64,000 bases of DNA from Tellurirhabdus rosea (GCF_026278345.1 NZ_CP111085.1:2869501-2933500); one strand, 5' to 3'. Counted from the first letter of the stretch, positions 32,350 to 41,925 are shown. Translations and numbers: made by a program. Notes: a model not told the origin generated them from the sequence alone.

Positions 32350-32696
32350 TTCCTTACCAACTAATCTGAAAGTGGTAAACGCTTAGCCATCCGGCTGAGC
32401 GTTTTTTTGTGCCTTTTTAAAGGCTACAGAATCCGTTGTTTTCTGTTTTCTGAACTTGGAAAAATTACATGAAGACTTCGGTGAAAAGGGACTCATTAAT
32501 AAATATTCATGAATTTGCTATATAATACCCCATTTAAACGTGTATAAACGTAATGTGCTATTTATTAGAGGAATGTGAAAATATCTGTTTAAAATTTATA
32601 GATAAAAGTTAAACAAACTTTATAACAAGGTGTTCATTAGACGGCTCTACGCCATCCCATTCCAACCAGTTAACCTAACTTAACAAACTTACCAAA
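32350..32696 (+). other. Terminator plus AT-rich leader before the rhodopsin gene
   Basis: Bases 32377-32408 form the crtB terminator (AAACGCTTAGCC/GGCTGAGCGTTT, one wobble, 4-base loop, then T7). The remaining 290 bases are strongly AT-rich without a gene and must contain the rhodopsin promoter and a long leader; I could not fix a TAnnTTTG box with confidence. Confidence 0.7.
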
Positions 32697-33491
32697 ATGG
32701 AAAAATTGCAAATTATTGCCTCGCTGCTGCTGGCCGATCTTCAGGCAGGCGACGTTGTCGGTTTCACCTTCTTCACGGGCTACATGTCTATGCTGGCGGC
32801 CTCGCTTTTCTTCTTTTTTGAACGCGGGCAGGTCGATGGCAAATGGAAGACCTCCCTGCTGATTTCGGGGCTGATTACGTTCATTGCGGCCGTCCACTAC
32901 TTCTACATGCGGGGCGTGTGGCTGGAGGCCAAAACGTCCCCAACCGAATTCCGCTACATCGACTGGACGCTGACCGTGCCGCTGATGTGCGTGGAGTTCT
33001 ACCTGCTCATCAAGCCCTACGGCGGTAAACTTAGCACCATGTGGAAGCTGGTAGCCTACTCGGTGCTCATGCTCGTGACCGGCTACATCGGGGAGGCCAT
33101 CGACCCGGGCAACACCATTCTCTGGGGCGTCATCTCGACGCTCGGCTACCTCGGCATTGTGTACGAAGCGACCCTTGGAGACGTAAAACGGGTGGCGGAT
33201 ACCTCCAACAACCCGGAGGTCGTCAATGCCGTGCGGCTGCTGCGCAACTTTGTGCTGGTAGGCTGGGCCATCTACCCGATCGGCTACATGCTGATGCCCG
33301 GTAACCTGCTGGCCGGCCTGGGCTGGAACCTCGATCTGGTGTACAACATCGGCGATGCCGTCAACAAAATCGGCTTTGGCCTGGTGGTCTACGGGGCGGC
33401 CGTGAACTCGACCCGCAACGAGCGCATCCGGACGGGCGAAATCCTCGACAAGATTACGACGGTGGCTACTACTCCCAAAGCCACCGCCTGA
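32697..33491 (+). CDS. Proton-pumping proteorhodopsin/xanthorhodopsin-family protein
   Basis: 264 residues, seven helices. Key residues by alignment to green proteorhodopsin: counterion D89 in RYIDW, T93, donor E100 (the DTE triad of outward proton pumps), H67 paired with the counterion, D220, and the retinal Schiff-base Lys K224 in DAVNKIGFGL. Spectral tuning position M97 predicts green absorption. At the site where proteorhodopsin has Phe in helix E, this protein has G144 (ILWGVIS). A Gly there opens the retinal to a carotenoid antenna in xanthorhodopsin. crtI and crtB lie upstream. No blh retinal synthase is in the window. Confidence 0.93.
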   Translation: MEKLQIIASLLLADLQAGDVVGFTFFTGYMSMLAASLFFFFERGQVDGKWKTSLLISGLITFIAAVHYFYMRGVWLEAKTSPTEFRYIDWTLTVPLMCVEFYLLIKPYGGKLSTMWKLVAYSVLMLVTGYIGEAIDPGNTILWGVISTLGYLGIVYEATLGDVKRVADTSNNPEVVNAVRLLRNFVLVGWAIYPIGYMLMPGNLLAGLGWNLDLVYNIGDAVNKIGFGLVVYGAAVNSTRNERIRTGEILDKITTVATTPKATA

Positions 33492-33514
33492 CGAACTTAC
33501 TGTAAGTAGTTTGC

Positions 33515-33544
33515 AAAACCCAGTCTGGCTTCGGACCGGGTTTT
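33515..33544 (+). terminator. Terminator of the rhodopsin gene
   Basis: AAAACCCAGTC pairs with GACCGGGTTTT (one mismatch) around an 8-base loop, ending in TTTT, 24 bases behind the stop. Confidence 0.75.
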
Positions 33545-33619
33545 GCTGTTTACGAGCCGCGAAACCGGCAATCCCGCCGAATCCGCTATCTTTGCTGAAA
33601 ATCACCTTAGTTCCTGCTC

Positions 33620-35113
33620 ATGGTAGCTGATCAAAAAACGGTATCGCCTGATGCGCTGGCCCGCTACGAAATGGTTATTGGCCTTGAAGTACACTGCCAG
33701 CTTCTGACCCATACAAAAATCTTTGCGGCTGACTCCAATCAGTTCGGCAGTACTCCCAATACCAACATCAGTGTCATCACGCTCGGGCATCCGGGCACGC
33801 TGCCGAAACTGAACCGGCGGGCGGTAGAATACGCCGTGCGCATGGGCCTGGCCTGCGGGTCAGAAATTACGCGATACAACGTGTTTGCCCGCAAGAATTA
33901 TTTCTACCCGGACCTGCCGAAGGGCTACCAGCTTTCGCAGGACAAAACACCGGTCTGCGTCGGCGGTACGGTGCCGGTCAGATACAAAGAGGCAGACGGC
34001 CAGACGGTCGAAGGGGCCGTGCAGCTCCACCACATCCACCTGGAGGAAGACGCCGGTAAGTCGATTCACGAAGCGGGCGAGTGGGATACGCTGCTGGACT
34101 ACAATCGCGCCGGGACGCCGCTGATCGAAATGGTGACGGACCCCTGCATCCGCTCGGGCGAGGAGGCCGCCGCTTACCTCACTGAAGTCCGCCGGCTGGT
34201 GCGTTACCTCGACATCTGCGACGGCAACATGGAAGAAGGCTCGCTGCGCTGCGACGTCAATCTGTCGGTCCGGAAGCGGGGCGAAACTACCCTGGGTACC
34301 AAGGTGGAGGTGAAGAACATGAACTCGATCCGCAACGTGCAGCGGGCCATCGAAACCGAGTTTCGGCGGCAGGTTGAGGTGCTCGAAAGCGGCGGAGCGC
34401 TGATTCAGGAAACCCGCATGTTCGACGCGGGTAACGGGCAGACCTACGGCATGCGGACCAAAGAATCGATGAACGACTACCGGTACTTCCCCGACCCGGA
34501 CTTGAGCCCGTTCGTGATTTCGGAGGAATGGCTGGCCGAAATTCGGGCGGCGATGCCCGAACTGCCGAAGGTCCGTTACGAAAAACTCCTAAATCAGTAC
34601 GGTCTGCCCGAGTACGACGCCGCGTTGATTGCGGATGCGCGCGAACTGGTTGATTACTACGAAGATATTTGCCAATTTACGACCCATTACAAAGCCGCTT
34701 CGAACTGGCTGATGGGCCCGGTGAAGGCCCAGCTGACCGAAAAAACCCTCCGGGACAAAGCTTTTCCGGTATCGGCGCCCAGACTGGCGGCTCTGATCAA
34801 TCTGGTGGACGCCGGGAAAGTGAGCTTTTCCACCGCCAGCCAGCGAATTCTTCCGGCCCTGATGGAAGCCCCGGAGAAGACGCCTGAACAAATTGCTACC
34901 GAACAGAATTTAGTACAGAACAGCAATACCGGTGATTTGCAGGCGTTAATAAATGACGTGTTAGCCGCCTGGCCGGACAAGGTGAAAGAATACCAGAAAG
35001 GGAAAAAAGGACTTCTGGGGATGTTTGTGGGCGAAGTGATGAAAAAGTCGAAAGGCAGCGCCGACCCCAAACTAACCAACCAGCTGGTCCAGGAGACGCT
35101 ATCCAACCTATAG
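33620..35113 (+). CDS. gatB: Asp-tRNA(Asn)/Glu-tRNA(Gln) amidotransferase subunit B
   Basis: 497 residues, normal length. Cradle domain: YEMVIGLEVHCQLLT, KNYFYPDLPKGYQLSQ, LHHIHLEEDAGKSIHE, TPLIEMVTDP and EVKNMNSIRNVQRAIETE. A helical tail/YqeY domain follows from about 340 to the end (GLLGMFVGEVMKKSKGSADPK binds the tRNA). It phosphorylates the misacylated tRNA and accepts ammonia from GatA. gatA and gatC are not in the window, as is usual for the scattered gat genes of Bacteroidota. Confidence 0.96.
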   Translation: MVADQKTVSPDALARYEMVIGLEVHCQLLTHTKIFAADSNQFGSTPNTNISVITLGHPGTLPKLNRRAVEYAVRMGLACGSEITRYNVFARKNYFYPDLPKGYQLSQDKTPVCVGGTVPVRYKEADGQTVEGAVQLHHIHLEEDAGKSIHEAGEWDTLLDYNRAGTPLIEMVTDPCIRSGEEAAAYLTEVRRLVRYLDICDGNMEEGSLRCDVNLSVRKRGETTLGTKVEVKNMNSIRNVQRAIETEFRRQVEVLESGGALIQETRMFDAGNGQTYGMRTKESMNDYRYFPDPDLSPFVISEEWLAEIRAAMPELPKVRYEKLLNQYGLPEYDAALIADARELVDYYEDICQFTTHYKAASNWLMGPVKAQLTEKTLRDKAFPVSAPRLAALINLVDAGKVSFSTASQRILPALMEAPEKTPEQIATEQNLVQNSNTGDLQALINDVLAAWPDKVKEYQKGKKGLLGMFVGEVMKKSKGSADPKLTNQLVQETLSNL

Positions 35114-35128
35114 AACGAAAAGTACAGT

Positions 35129-36274
35129 ATGACAACCATGCAACAATCCGGAGGCCGCCTGCTGGCGGGAATCCTGCTGAGCGCGGCGCTGACGTTGCCG
35201 GGACGGGCTCAGGATGCCAAGGACTTCACGGTGACAGGAACCGTGAAAAATGCTCAGCCGGGGTCGAAGATTTATTTGGAAGTGAACAGCCAGCCTGTTC
35301 GCCGACTGGATTCGACGCAGGTTGGTGCAAACGGACAGTTTACCCTGAAAAGCAAAGAAACGGCCGGAGGCAGCTTTTACCAGCTCAATCTGGCCAACAA
35401 GCAGAAGCTCGGCCTGTTGGTCGAAGGCGGCGAAACTCTGACCGTGAACGCCGACATCGCCCAGGACCCCAAAACGGCCCGGCCGGAGGTGAAAGGCTCC
35501 CAAAACATGGAGTACTACCAGAAACTGATGGGCATGTACCGGGATATGACCACTAAATCCCAGGACTGGCAGAAGCAGTACGGCGAAGCGCAGCAGAAAG
35601 GCGACCAGAAGCGGATGCAGAAGATTGAGCAGGAGTACGAAGCCTCCAGCAAGCAATTTGCCAACACGGTAAAAACCATGTTGCCGGAAATGGGCACCTC
35701 GATGGCGGCGCTTTTCGCGACGAATTTCATCAATCCGGAGGATGATTTCGAAACGCTGGACGCCCTGGCGCAGAAATTTGAAAAGGAAAATCCCAACGGC
35801 AAGGAAGCCCAGGGCTTTATCGGCCGCATCAAGCGAATCCGCGGTGTGATGGTCGGCTCCCAGGCCCCGGACATTACCCTGAACAACCCCGAAGGCAAAA
35901 CGGTGAATCTGTCTTCACTGAAGGGCAAATATGTGCTGATTGATTTCTGGGCCTCGTGGTGCGGTCCCTGCCGGATGGAAAATCCCAACGTTGTGCGGAT
36001 GTACAATAAGTTCAAGGATAAGGGTTTTGAAATCTACGGTGTCTCGCTCGACCGCGAAAAAGCCAACTGGCTGGCGGCCATCGAAAAGGACGGCCTGACC
36101 TGGACCCACGTGTCCGATCTGAAGTTCTGGCAGTCGGAAGCCGCCCAGTTGTACGGCGTCAATGCCATTCCGGCTACTTTCCTGCTCGACAAAGACGGGA
36201 AGATCATTGCCAAAAACCTTCGCGGCGAAGCACTCGAAAAGAAATTGGAAGAGGTGCTGAGTGGAAAGCAGTAA
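35129..36274 (+). CDS. TlpA-like thioredoxin-fold protein with DUF4369 domain
   Basis: 381 residues. An N-terminal signal peptide ends near GRAQD. A DUF4369 beta-domain covers about 30-115 (VTGTVKNAQPGSKIYLEVNS). A helical Lys/Gln-rich middle (YGEAQQKGDQKRMQKIEQEY) follows. The AhpC/TlpA thioredoxin fold starts at about 245, with the redox centre WASWCGPCRMENP and the cis-Pro loop NAIPATFLLD. Periplasmic thiol-disulfide oxidoreductase, possibly for cytochrome maturation or stress defence. It follows gatB by 15 bases and has its own terminator. Confidence 0.92.
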   Translation: MTTMQQSGGRLLAGILLSAALTLPGRAQDAKDFTVTGTVKNAQPGSKIYLEVNSQPVRRLDSTQVGANGQFTLKSKETAGGSFYQLNLANKQKLGLLVEGGETLTVNADIAQDPKTARPEVKGSQNMEYYQKLMGMYRDMTTKSQDWQKQYGEAQQKGDQKRMQKIEQEYEASSKQFANTVKTMLPEMGTSMAALFATNFINPEDDFETLDALAQKFEKENPNGKEAQGFIGRIKRIRGVMVGSQAPDITLNNPEGKTVNLSSLKGKYVLIDFWASWCGPCRMENPNVVRMYNKFKDKGFEIYGVSLDREKANWLAAIEKDGLTWTHVSDLKFWQSEAAQLYGVNAIPATFLLDKDGKIIAKNLRGEALEKKLEEVLSGKQ

Positions 36275-36305
36275 GGGTTGTTCTCGCAGATACTCGCACA
36301 TACAG

Positions 36306-36344
36306 ACCCGAACGGCGGAAGAAACTTCGCCGTTCGGGTTTTTT
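36306..36344 (+). terminator. Terminator of the TlpA-like gene
   Basis: ACCCGAACGGCG pairs perfectly with CGCCGTTCGGGT around a 10-base loop and is followed by T5. Confidence 0.92.
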
Positions 36345-36389
36345 GTTGCCATTTTCTGCTGATTTTTGCGGAATTATAAAAAGAAACGA

Positions 36390-37193
36390 ATGAAAATAGC
36401 AATTGTTGGCTGCGGGAACATGGGCATGGCCTTTGCCAAGTCGTTTCTGCGGTATGATCTGGTACGCAAGGAGGATTTACTGCTGATCGAGAAAAGCGCC
36501 GAGCGGTCGCAGGCGCTGCAAAACGAAGGGACAGGGGTGGTGGTGGATACCATCGGTCCCCGGGTTTCCGGGTATGACCTGATTATTCTTTCGGTAAAGC
36601 CGCAGGATTTTGCCAGCGTTCAGGATGATCTCCGGGCGGTCATTCAGCCCCAGCAGGTCGTGTTGTCGATTATGGCCGGTATCCCCATCACGCTCATTCA
36701 GGAACGGTTGCAGCACCGGCAGGTAGTCCGGGCCATGCCCAACACCCCGGCCATGCTGGGACTGGGCATTACGGGATTCGCCGCCGCCGACGAAGTGCAG
36801 ATCGGCAATCTCCGCAAAGTCGAAAACCTCATTAACGCTACCGGACGGTCTATTTATCTGGATAACGAATCCATGCTCGACGCCGTTACGGCCGTCAGCG
36901 GCAGCGGTCCGGCGTATTTTTACTACATCGTCAAAGCGATGGTGGAGGCGGGCAAAGAGCTTGGTTTTGAAGAAAACGTCTCGACGCTGCTGGTCAAGCA
37001 GACGATGCTCGGCGCTTACAATCTGATTCAGAACACCGATAAATCGCTGGACGAACTCATCCGGGCCGTCGCCTCCAAAGGCGGGACGACCGAAGCCGCT
37101 CTCAAGCGCTTTGAAGAAGGCGGACTGGCCCAGACGCTCGTGGAAGGCATCAAAGCCGCGCAGGTCCGGGCAACGGAACTGTCGAAAGGCTGA
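36390..37193 (+). CDS. proC: Pyrroline-5-carboxylate reductase
   Basis: 267 residues from ATG 36390 (an upstream TTG would add KKKR-rich residues). NAD(P) fold MKIAIVGCGNMGMAFAKSF; QVVRAMPNTPAMLGLGITGF; and the C-terminal signature of the family, VSGSGPAYFYYIVKAMVEAG followed by SLDELIRAVASKGGTTEAAL. Final step of proline synthesis in the cytoplasm. Transcribed alone between two terminators. Confidence 0.95.
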   Translation: MKIAIVGCGNMGMAFAKSFLRYDLVRKEDLLLIEKSAERSQALQNEGTGVVVDTIGPRVSGYDLIILSVKPQDFASVQDDLRAVIQPQQVVLSIMAGIPITLIQERLQHRQVVRAMPNTPAMLGLGITGFAAADEVQIGNLRKVENLINATGRSIYLDNESMLDAVTAVSGSGPAYFYYIVKAMVEAGKELGFEENVSTLLVKQTMLGAYNLIQNTDKSLDELIRAVASKGGTTEAALKRFEEGGLAQTLVEGIKAAQVRATELSKG

Positions 37194-37204
37194 TAGGCGG
37201 GTAA

Positions 37205-37242
37205 GGGGCGCAGCGGCCGGACGTGACCGGCCGCTGCGCCCC
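37205..37242. terminator. Strong GC hairpin behind proC
   Basis: GGGGCGCAGCGGCCGG pairs perfectly (16 bp) with its complement around a 6-base loop, then TTGCTGCTTTTTA. It separates proC from the convergent Uma2 gene. Confidence 0.85.
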
Positions 37243-37252
37243 TTGCTGCTTT

Positions 37253-37885
37253 TTATTTTTCTTCCGGTAAATCCGCGAAAATTTCCGTCAGCGGCAGCTC
37301 AAAAATACCGGCTTTCGCTACTTCCGTCAGTTTAAAGTAGTGGGTGTGTGTCCAGACGTTGGGTTGGTCGCCGCGCTCGGCCACGATGACGGAGGTGTCA
37401 AAACGGTCCACAAACACAACCGCCTGAATGGAGTCGATCTGGACGTATTTCGGCAGTTTATGCAGGTAGTCGTACGCCGCCGTCGATTCGGAAAATACTT
37501 CAACCACCAGAAACGGGTTGGTGATAATGGCGTTGGAATTGGCGGCAAATGCCGGGGCGCCCTGCACAACGGTCACGTCGGGGTTGTAATAGCCTGACTG
37601 GTCGGCCTTCAGAACACCCACATTGCTGCCGGCGACGTAAAAGCCTTTGCCTTTACTGACTGCTTTCAGTAGAGCGATTAGATTTCCAACCAGAAGTTCG
37701 TGGATAAATGCGGCGAGTCCCATGACAAGGATGTGTCCGTTATGATATTCCGTACGGTAGGCGGTTTCGCTGAGAAATTCCATAAACTCGTCCCAGGAGG
37801 CGGGTATTTCTACCACTCCGCCCGCTTCGAGTTTAGTTACCTGAGCCTCGGTCAATTGGATCTTTTGCATCGTCTGCATGAGCAT
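37253..37885 (-). CDS. Uma2-family (DUF820) putative endonuclease
   Basis: 210 residues. The PD-(D/E)XK-like core of the family is visible: YRTEYHNGHILVMGLAAFIHELLVGNLIALL, the catalytic region GYYNPDVTVVQGAPAFAANSNAIITNPFLVVEVFSESTAAYD (PDVTVV, then VEVFSEST), and the C-terminal LPKYVQIDSIQAVVFVD. Uma2 genes are highly multiplied in Cytophagales and cyanobacteria. Substrate and role are unknown; a nuclease is predicted from the fold. ATG at 37885; a second Met lies six residues in. Confidence 0.85.
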   Translation of the reverse strand: MLMQTMQKIQLTEAQVTKLEAGGVVEIPASWDEFMEFLSETAYRTEYHNGHILVMGLAAFIHELLVGNLIALLKAVSKGKGFYVAGSNVGVLKADQSGYYNPDVTVVQGAPAFAANSNAIITNPFLVVEVFSESTAAYDYLHKLPKYVQIDSIQAVVFVDRFDTSVIVAERGDQPNVWTHTHYFKLTEVAKAGIFELPLTEIFADLPEEK

Positions 37886-37974
37886 GCCAGTCCTCGTTTT
37901 AGATAAAGATACAGCAATTGCCTTTTACTGCCTATAAGAACGATAATACCCCACAGAGGTAACGCCTGTCTTAA

Positions 37975-38003
37975 GTAAAAAAGGCCAGCTTCCGGCTGGC
38001 CTT
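37975..38003 (-). terminator. Terminator of purB
   Basis: AAGGCCAGC/GCTGGCCTT around TTCC; on the minus strand it is followed by TTTTTT. Seven bases behind the purB stop. Confidence 0.85.
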
Positions 38004-38009
38004 CTGGTT

Positions 38010-39350
38010 TTAGATTCCCGTGTAATTGTAAGGCGAAATGGCCCTGAGCTGGTTTTTCACTTCTTCCTGGATGTTCAGCCCGTCGATGAACCGGGCCATG
38101 GTCGCGGCGGTGATTTTTTCGTTCGTGCGGGTCAGGTCTTTCAGGGCTTCGTACGGTTTGGGATAGCCTTCGCGGCGCAGAATGGTCTGAATGGCTTCGG
38201 CGACGACCGCCCAGTTCTCCTCCAGATCCGCCTGAATAGCGGCTTCGTTCAGCTCCAGTTTGTTCAGGCCTTTCAGCAGGGCGTTCAGCGCGATAACCGA
38301 ATGGGCAAACGGGACGCCCAGATTCCGGAGGACGGTCGAGTCGGTCAGGTCGCGCTGCAGGCGCGAAATGGGCAGCTTGGCCGAAAGATGCTCAAACAGC
38401 GCGTTGGCAATGCCGAGGTTTCCTTCCGAGTTCTCAAAATCAATCGGATTCACCTTGTGCGGCATGGCCGACGACCCCACTTCGCCCGCTTTGATTTTTT
38501 GCTTGAAATAATTCATCGAAATGTACGTCCACACGTCGCGGTCGAGGTCGATGAGGATGTTGTTGAGCCGTTTGAACGTGTCGAGCGCCGCCGCCAGCAT
38601 GTCGTAATGCTCAATCTGCGTGGTGTACTGGCTCCGGCTCAGTCCCAGCCGACCGACAAACGTATTCCCGAAATTTACCCAGTCGATTTCCGGGTAAGCT
38701 ACGGTATGGGCGTTGAAGTTGCCTGTCGCGCCGCCAAACTTGGCCGCCGCCGGAATGCCTTCCAATTGCCCCAGCTTCTTGCTGATGCGCTCGATAAACA
38801 CCTGAAATTCCTTGCCCAGCCGGGTAGGAGAGGCCGGCTGGCCGTGCGTCCGGGCGAGCATCGGAATGCCTTTCCACTGCTCCGCCAGTTCCTGCAACCG
38901 GGCGAGTACCCGCTGGTAAAGCGGCACGACGACGTTGTCCAGCGCCTCTTTCAGCGACAGCGGAATGGCCGTGTTGTTGACGTCCTGCGAAGTCAGCCCG
39001 AAGTGGATGAACTCCAGCGAGTCGGCAATGGGCAGGTCGGCCAGCTTTTCCTTGATAAAATACTCGACGGCTTTCACGTCGTGGTTCGTCACGCTTTCAA
39101 TTTCCTTGATGCGCAGCGCGTCGGCTTCCGTGAAGTTTTCGTACAAAGCCCGCAGCCGGGGAAATACGTCCGGTTGCACGTCGGACAGCTGCGGCAGCGG
39201 AATCTGGCAGAGTTCGATAAAGTATTCAACTTCAATGCGAATCCGGTAGCGGATAAGGCCCCATTCGGAGAAATAAGGAGCAAGAGCTTCGACCTGACGG
39301 CGGTAGCGGCCGTCGACGGGAGATATGGCAGTAAGCGCGGAAAGTTGCAT
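38010..39350 (-). CDS. purB: Adenylosuccinate lyase
   Basis: 446 residues from ATG 39350 (MQLSALTAISPVDGRYRR). Fumarase/aspartase superfamily with HFGLTSQDVNNTA, MLARTHGQPASPTRLG and the signature loop GSSAMPHKVNPIDFENSEGN that carries the catalytic Ser. Acts in purine synthesis on SAICAR and adenylosuccinate. A longer open frame upstream reads through an unlikely Ser/Asn-rich stretch and is not needed. Single gene with its own terminator. Confidence 0.96.
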   Translation of the reverse strand: MQLSALTAISPVDGRYRRQVEALAPYFSEWGLIRYRIRIEVEYFIELCQIPLPQLSDVQPDVFPRLRALYENFTEADALRIKEIESVTNHDVKAVEYFIKEKLADLPIADSLEFIHFGLTSQDVNNTAIPLSLKEALDNVVVPLYQRVLARLQELAEQWKGIPMLARTHGQPASPTRLGKEFQVFIERISKKLGQLEGIPAAAKFGGATGNFNAHTVAYPEIDWVNFGNTFVGRLGLSRSQYTTQIEHYDMLAAALDTFKRLNNILIDLDRDVWTYISMNYFKQKIKAGEVGSSAMPHKVNPIDFENSEGNLGIANALFEHLSAKLPISRLQRDLTDSTVLRNLGVPFAHSVIALNALLKGLNKLELNEAAIQADLEENWAVVAEAIQTILRREGYPKPYEALKDLTRTNEKITAATMARFIDGLNIQEEVKNQLRAISPYNYTGI

Positions 39351-39517
39351 AGGTTCTGTTACCAAACTGCAAAGGTACGATTTGGCGCCAAACGCAGCAG
39401 CAGGATTTTTTCTTGAACTATTTGAGGAAAAATTTGACAGAGACGCAATATCTTGCGGCCAATCGGTAGAGACGCAAAACCTGCTGTCTTTTCTGTACAA
39501 CCCACTAACCTTTTGCC

Positions 39518-40243
39518 ATGCAACCTTCCCCTTTTCTCGGCGAATTTGTCGGGACTTTAGTCCTTATTCTGCTCGGTAACGGCGTTGTCGCCAATGTCGT
39601 TCTCAAACAAACCAAAGGGCATGATGCAGGCTGGATCGTCATCACCACCGGCTGGGCTTTCGCCGTCACGATGGGCGTTTTTGTGGCCAAAGCGTTCGGG
39701 AGCCTCGACGCTCACCTGAATCCGGCGGTTACCGTGGCGTTTGCCGTGGCGACCAATGATTTCAGCCATATTATTCCCTACAGCGTGGCCCAGCTGGCCG
39801 GGGCGTTTGTCGGCGCCGCGCTGGTCTGGATTTTTTACGGTCCCCACTGGGCGGCCACGCCCGATCCCGCTGCCAAACTGGCCTGCTTCGCCACGGGCCC
39901 GGCGATTCGGAGCTTTGGCGCCAACTTTCTGAGTGAAGCGATTGCCACCATCGTGCTGATTCTGGGGCTGGCCGGGATTTCGTCCAAATCGCTGGGTGAA
40001 CTGGCCATCGGCATCGGACCGTACCTGGTCGGCATTCTGGTGTGGAGCATCGGTCTGTCGCTGGGCGGCCCGACCGGCTACGCCATCAACCCGGTCCGGG
40101 ATTTGGGACCCCGGCTGGCGCATGCGGCTCTGCCGGTCGCCGGAAAAGGCTCGTCCGACTGGGGCTACAGCTGGATTCCGGTCGTCGGTCCGCTGGTCGG
40201 GGGCGCGCTGGGCGGTATCCTGATCCGCCTGTTCGCTTTATAA
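39518..40243 (+). CDS. glpF: Aquaporin/glycerol facilitator (MIP family)
   Basis: 241 residues with six membrane helices and two re-entrant loops. First loop HLNPAVTVAF has N68-P69-A70. Second loop GYAINPVRDLGPR has N191-P192-V193 and the selectivity Arg R194. The second NPA is therefore NPV, an uncommon but known variation. GYAxNPxRDxGPR with an Asp after Arg marks the glycerol-conducting group. It lies 76 bases before glpK on the same strand, so glycerol uptake and phosphorylation are coupled. Confidence 0.93.
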   Translation: MQPSPFLGEFVGTLVLILLGNGVVANVVLKQTKGHDAGWIVITTGWAFAVTMGVFVAKAFGSLDAHLNPAVTVAFAVATNDFSHIIPYSVAQLAGAFVGAALVWIFYGPHWAATPDPAAKLACFATGPAIRSFGANFLSEAIATIVLILGLAGISSKSLGELAIGIGPYLVGILVWSIGLSLGGPTGYAINPVRDLGPRLAHAALPVAGKGSSDWGYSWIPVVGPLVGGALGGILIRLFAL

Positions 40244-40319
40244 AGTTGCCAAACGGCAGGCAGGCCCTGCCCGGCATTAATCATTCAGTCATTCCATCAA
40301 TCACTCATTCAGTATTTCC

Positions 40320-41822
40320 ATGCCCAATTATATCGCCGCCATCGACCAGGGCACAACCAGCACCCGCTGCATCATTTTCGACCGGCAGGGAGCCATCGTT
40401 TCGGTCGGACAGAAAGAACATACCCAGATTTATCCGCAACCCGGCTGGGTAGAACATGACCCGGAAGAAATCTGGCGAAATACGCTGGAGGTCATCGCCG
40501 TGGCCCGGATCAACGCCCGGATCGAGAGCAGTTCCGACATTGCGGCCGTCGGCATCACCAATCAGCGCGAAACGACCGTCGTCTGGAACCGGCGCACGGG
40601 CAAACCCTACTACAACGCGCTGGTCTGGCAGGATACCCGGACGGGCGAGCTGGTCAGTCAGTTTGCCGAAAATGGCGGCCAGGATCGCTTCCGTGCCAAA
40701 ACCGGCCTGCCGCTGGCGACGTATTTCAGCGGGCTCAAAATCCGCTGGATTCTGGATAACGTGCCCGGTGTGCGGGAAGATGCCGAGCGGGGTTACGCCT
40801 TGTTTGGCAACATGGACACGTTTCTGACCTGGCACCTGACCGGCGGAACCTACAACGGCCAGCACCTGACCGACGTGACCAACGCCAGCCGCACCCAGCT
40901 CATGAACCTGGAAACGCTCGACTGGGACGATGACCTGCTGGCGGACTTCAACATTCCCCGGGCCATGCTGCCGCAGATTCGGCCGAGCAGTGAGGTATAC
41001 GGCAAAATTGCGTCGGAAGTGCTGCCCGGGGTGCCCATCGCGGGGATTCTCGGCGACCAGCAGGCCGCACTGTTCGGACAAATCTGTTTCGAGCCGGGAA
41101 TGGCCAAGAACACCTACGGCACCGGCTGCTTTCTGCTGATGAATACCGGCACCGAGCTTCGCCACTCGACCTGCGGCCTGCTGACGACGGTGGCCTTTCA
41201 GGCGGCCGGACAGCCCGCCCATTATGCGCTCGAAGGCAGCGTAGCCATCACCGGGGCGCTGGTGCAGTGGCTCCGGGACAATCTGGGTCTTATTCAGGCC
41301 AGTTCGGATGTGGACACCCTCGCCCGGACGGTGGAGGACAACGGTGGGGCTTACTTCGTCCCGGCCTTTTCCGGCCTGTACGCTCCGTACTGGAAAGCCG
41401 ATGCCCGGGGTGTCATCGCCGGCCTGACGCGCTACGTGAACAAAGGCCACATCGCCCGGGCGGTGCTGGAGGCGACGGCTTATCAGACGCTCGACGTGGT
41501 GAAAGCCATGGCCGAAGATGCTGGTATCGAGCTGAAATCCCTGCGGGTGGACGGCGGGATGACGGTGAACGAACTGCTCATGCAGTTTCAGGCGGATATG
41601 CTGGGCGTTCCCGTGGTGCGGCCGACCATCACTGAAACGACGGCGCTCGGCGCGGCGTATGCGGCCGGGCTGGCCGTGGGTTATTGGAGCAATCTGGACG
41701 ATCTGCGCCAGAACTGGGGCGTCGACCGGACGTTTGAGCCGCAGATGGAAGAAGCCAAACGAACAAAGCTGTACAAAGGCTGGCAAAAAGCCGTTGAACG
41801 CTCCTTTGCCTGGGAAGACTAA
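40320..41822 (+). CDS. glpK: Glycerol kinase
   Basis: 500 residues. FGGY kinase: [20 protein letters not shown] (phosphate loop), [41 protein letters not shown] and the C-terminal signature [24 protein letters not shown]. Makes glycerol-3-phosphate from glycerol entering by GlpF. A hairpin at 41830-41867 ends the operon. No glpD or regulator is nearby. Confidence 0.97.
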   Translation: MPNYIAAIDQGTTSTRCIIFDRQGAIVSVGQKEHTQIYPQPGWVEHDPEEIWRNTLEVIAVARINARIESSSDIAAVGITNQRETTVVWNRRTGKPYYNALVWQDTRTGELVSQFAENGGQDRFRAKTGLPLATYFSGLKIRWILDNVPGVREDAERGYALFGNMDTFLTWHLTGGTYNGQHLTDVTNASRTQLMNLETLDWDDDLLADFNIPRAMLPQIRPSSEVYGKIASEVLPGVPIAGILGDQQAALFGQICFEPGMAKNTYGTGCFLLMNTGTELRHSTCGLLTTVAFQAAGQPAHYALEGSVAITGALVQWLRDNLGLIQASSDVDTLARTVEDNGGAYFVPAFSGLYAPYWKADARGVIAGLTRYVNKGHIARAVLEATAYQTLDVVKAMAEDAGIELKSLRVDGGMTVNELLMQFQADMLGVPVVRPTITETTALGAAYAAGLAVGYWSNLDDLRQNWGVDRTFEPQMEEAKRTKLYKGWQKAVERSFAWED

Positions 41823-41829
41823 GCGGTTG

Positions 41830-41867
41830 GTTCGGGGCAGCCGGAATTAAATCCGCTGTCCCCGAAC
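41830..41867 (+). terminator. Hairpin behind glpK
   Basis: GTTCGGGG (41830-41837) pairs with CCCCGAAC (41860-41867), with a second inner stem CAGCCGGA/TCCGCTG. The T tract is poor. Confidence 0.55.
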
Positions 41868-41925
41868 TGCATTCCCGGACAGTTCTATTATTTTTGCGGC
41901 CGTACCTTCACGTGTGTAGCTGGAA

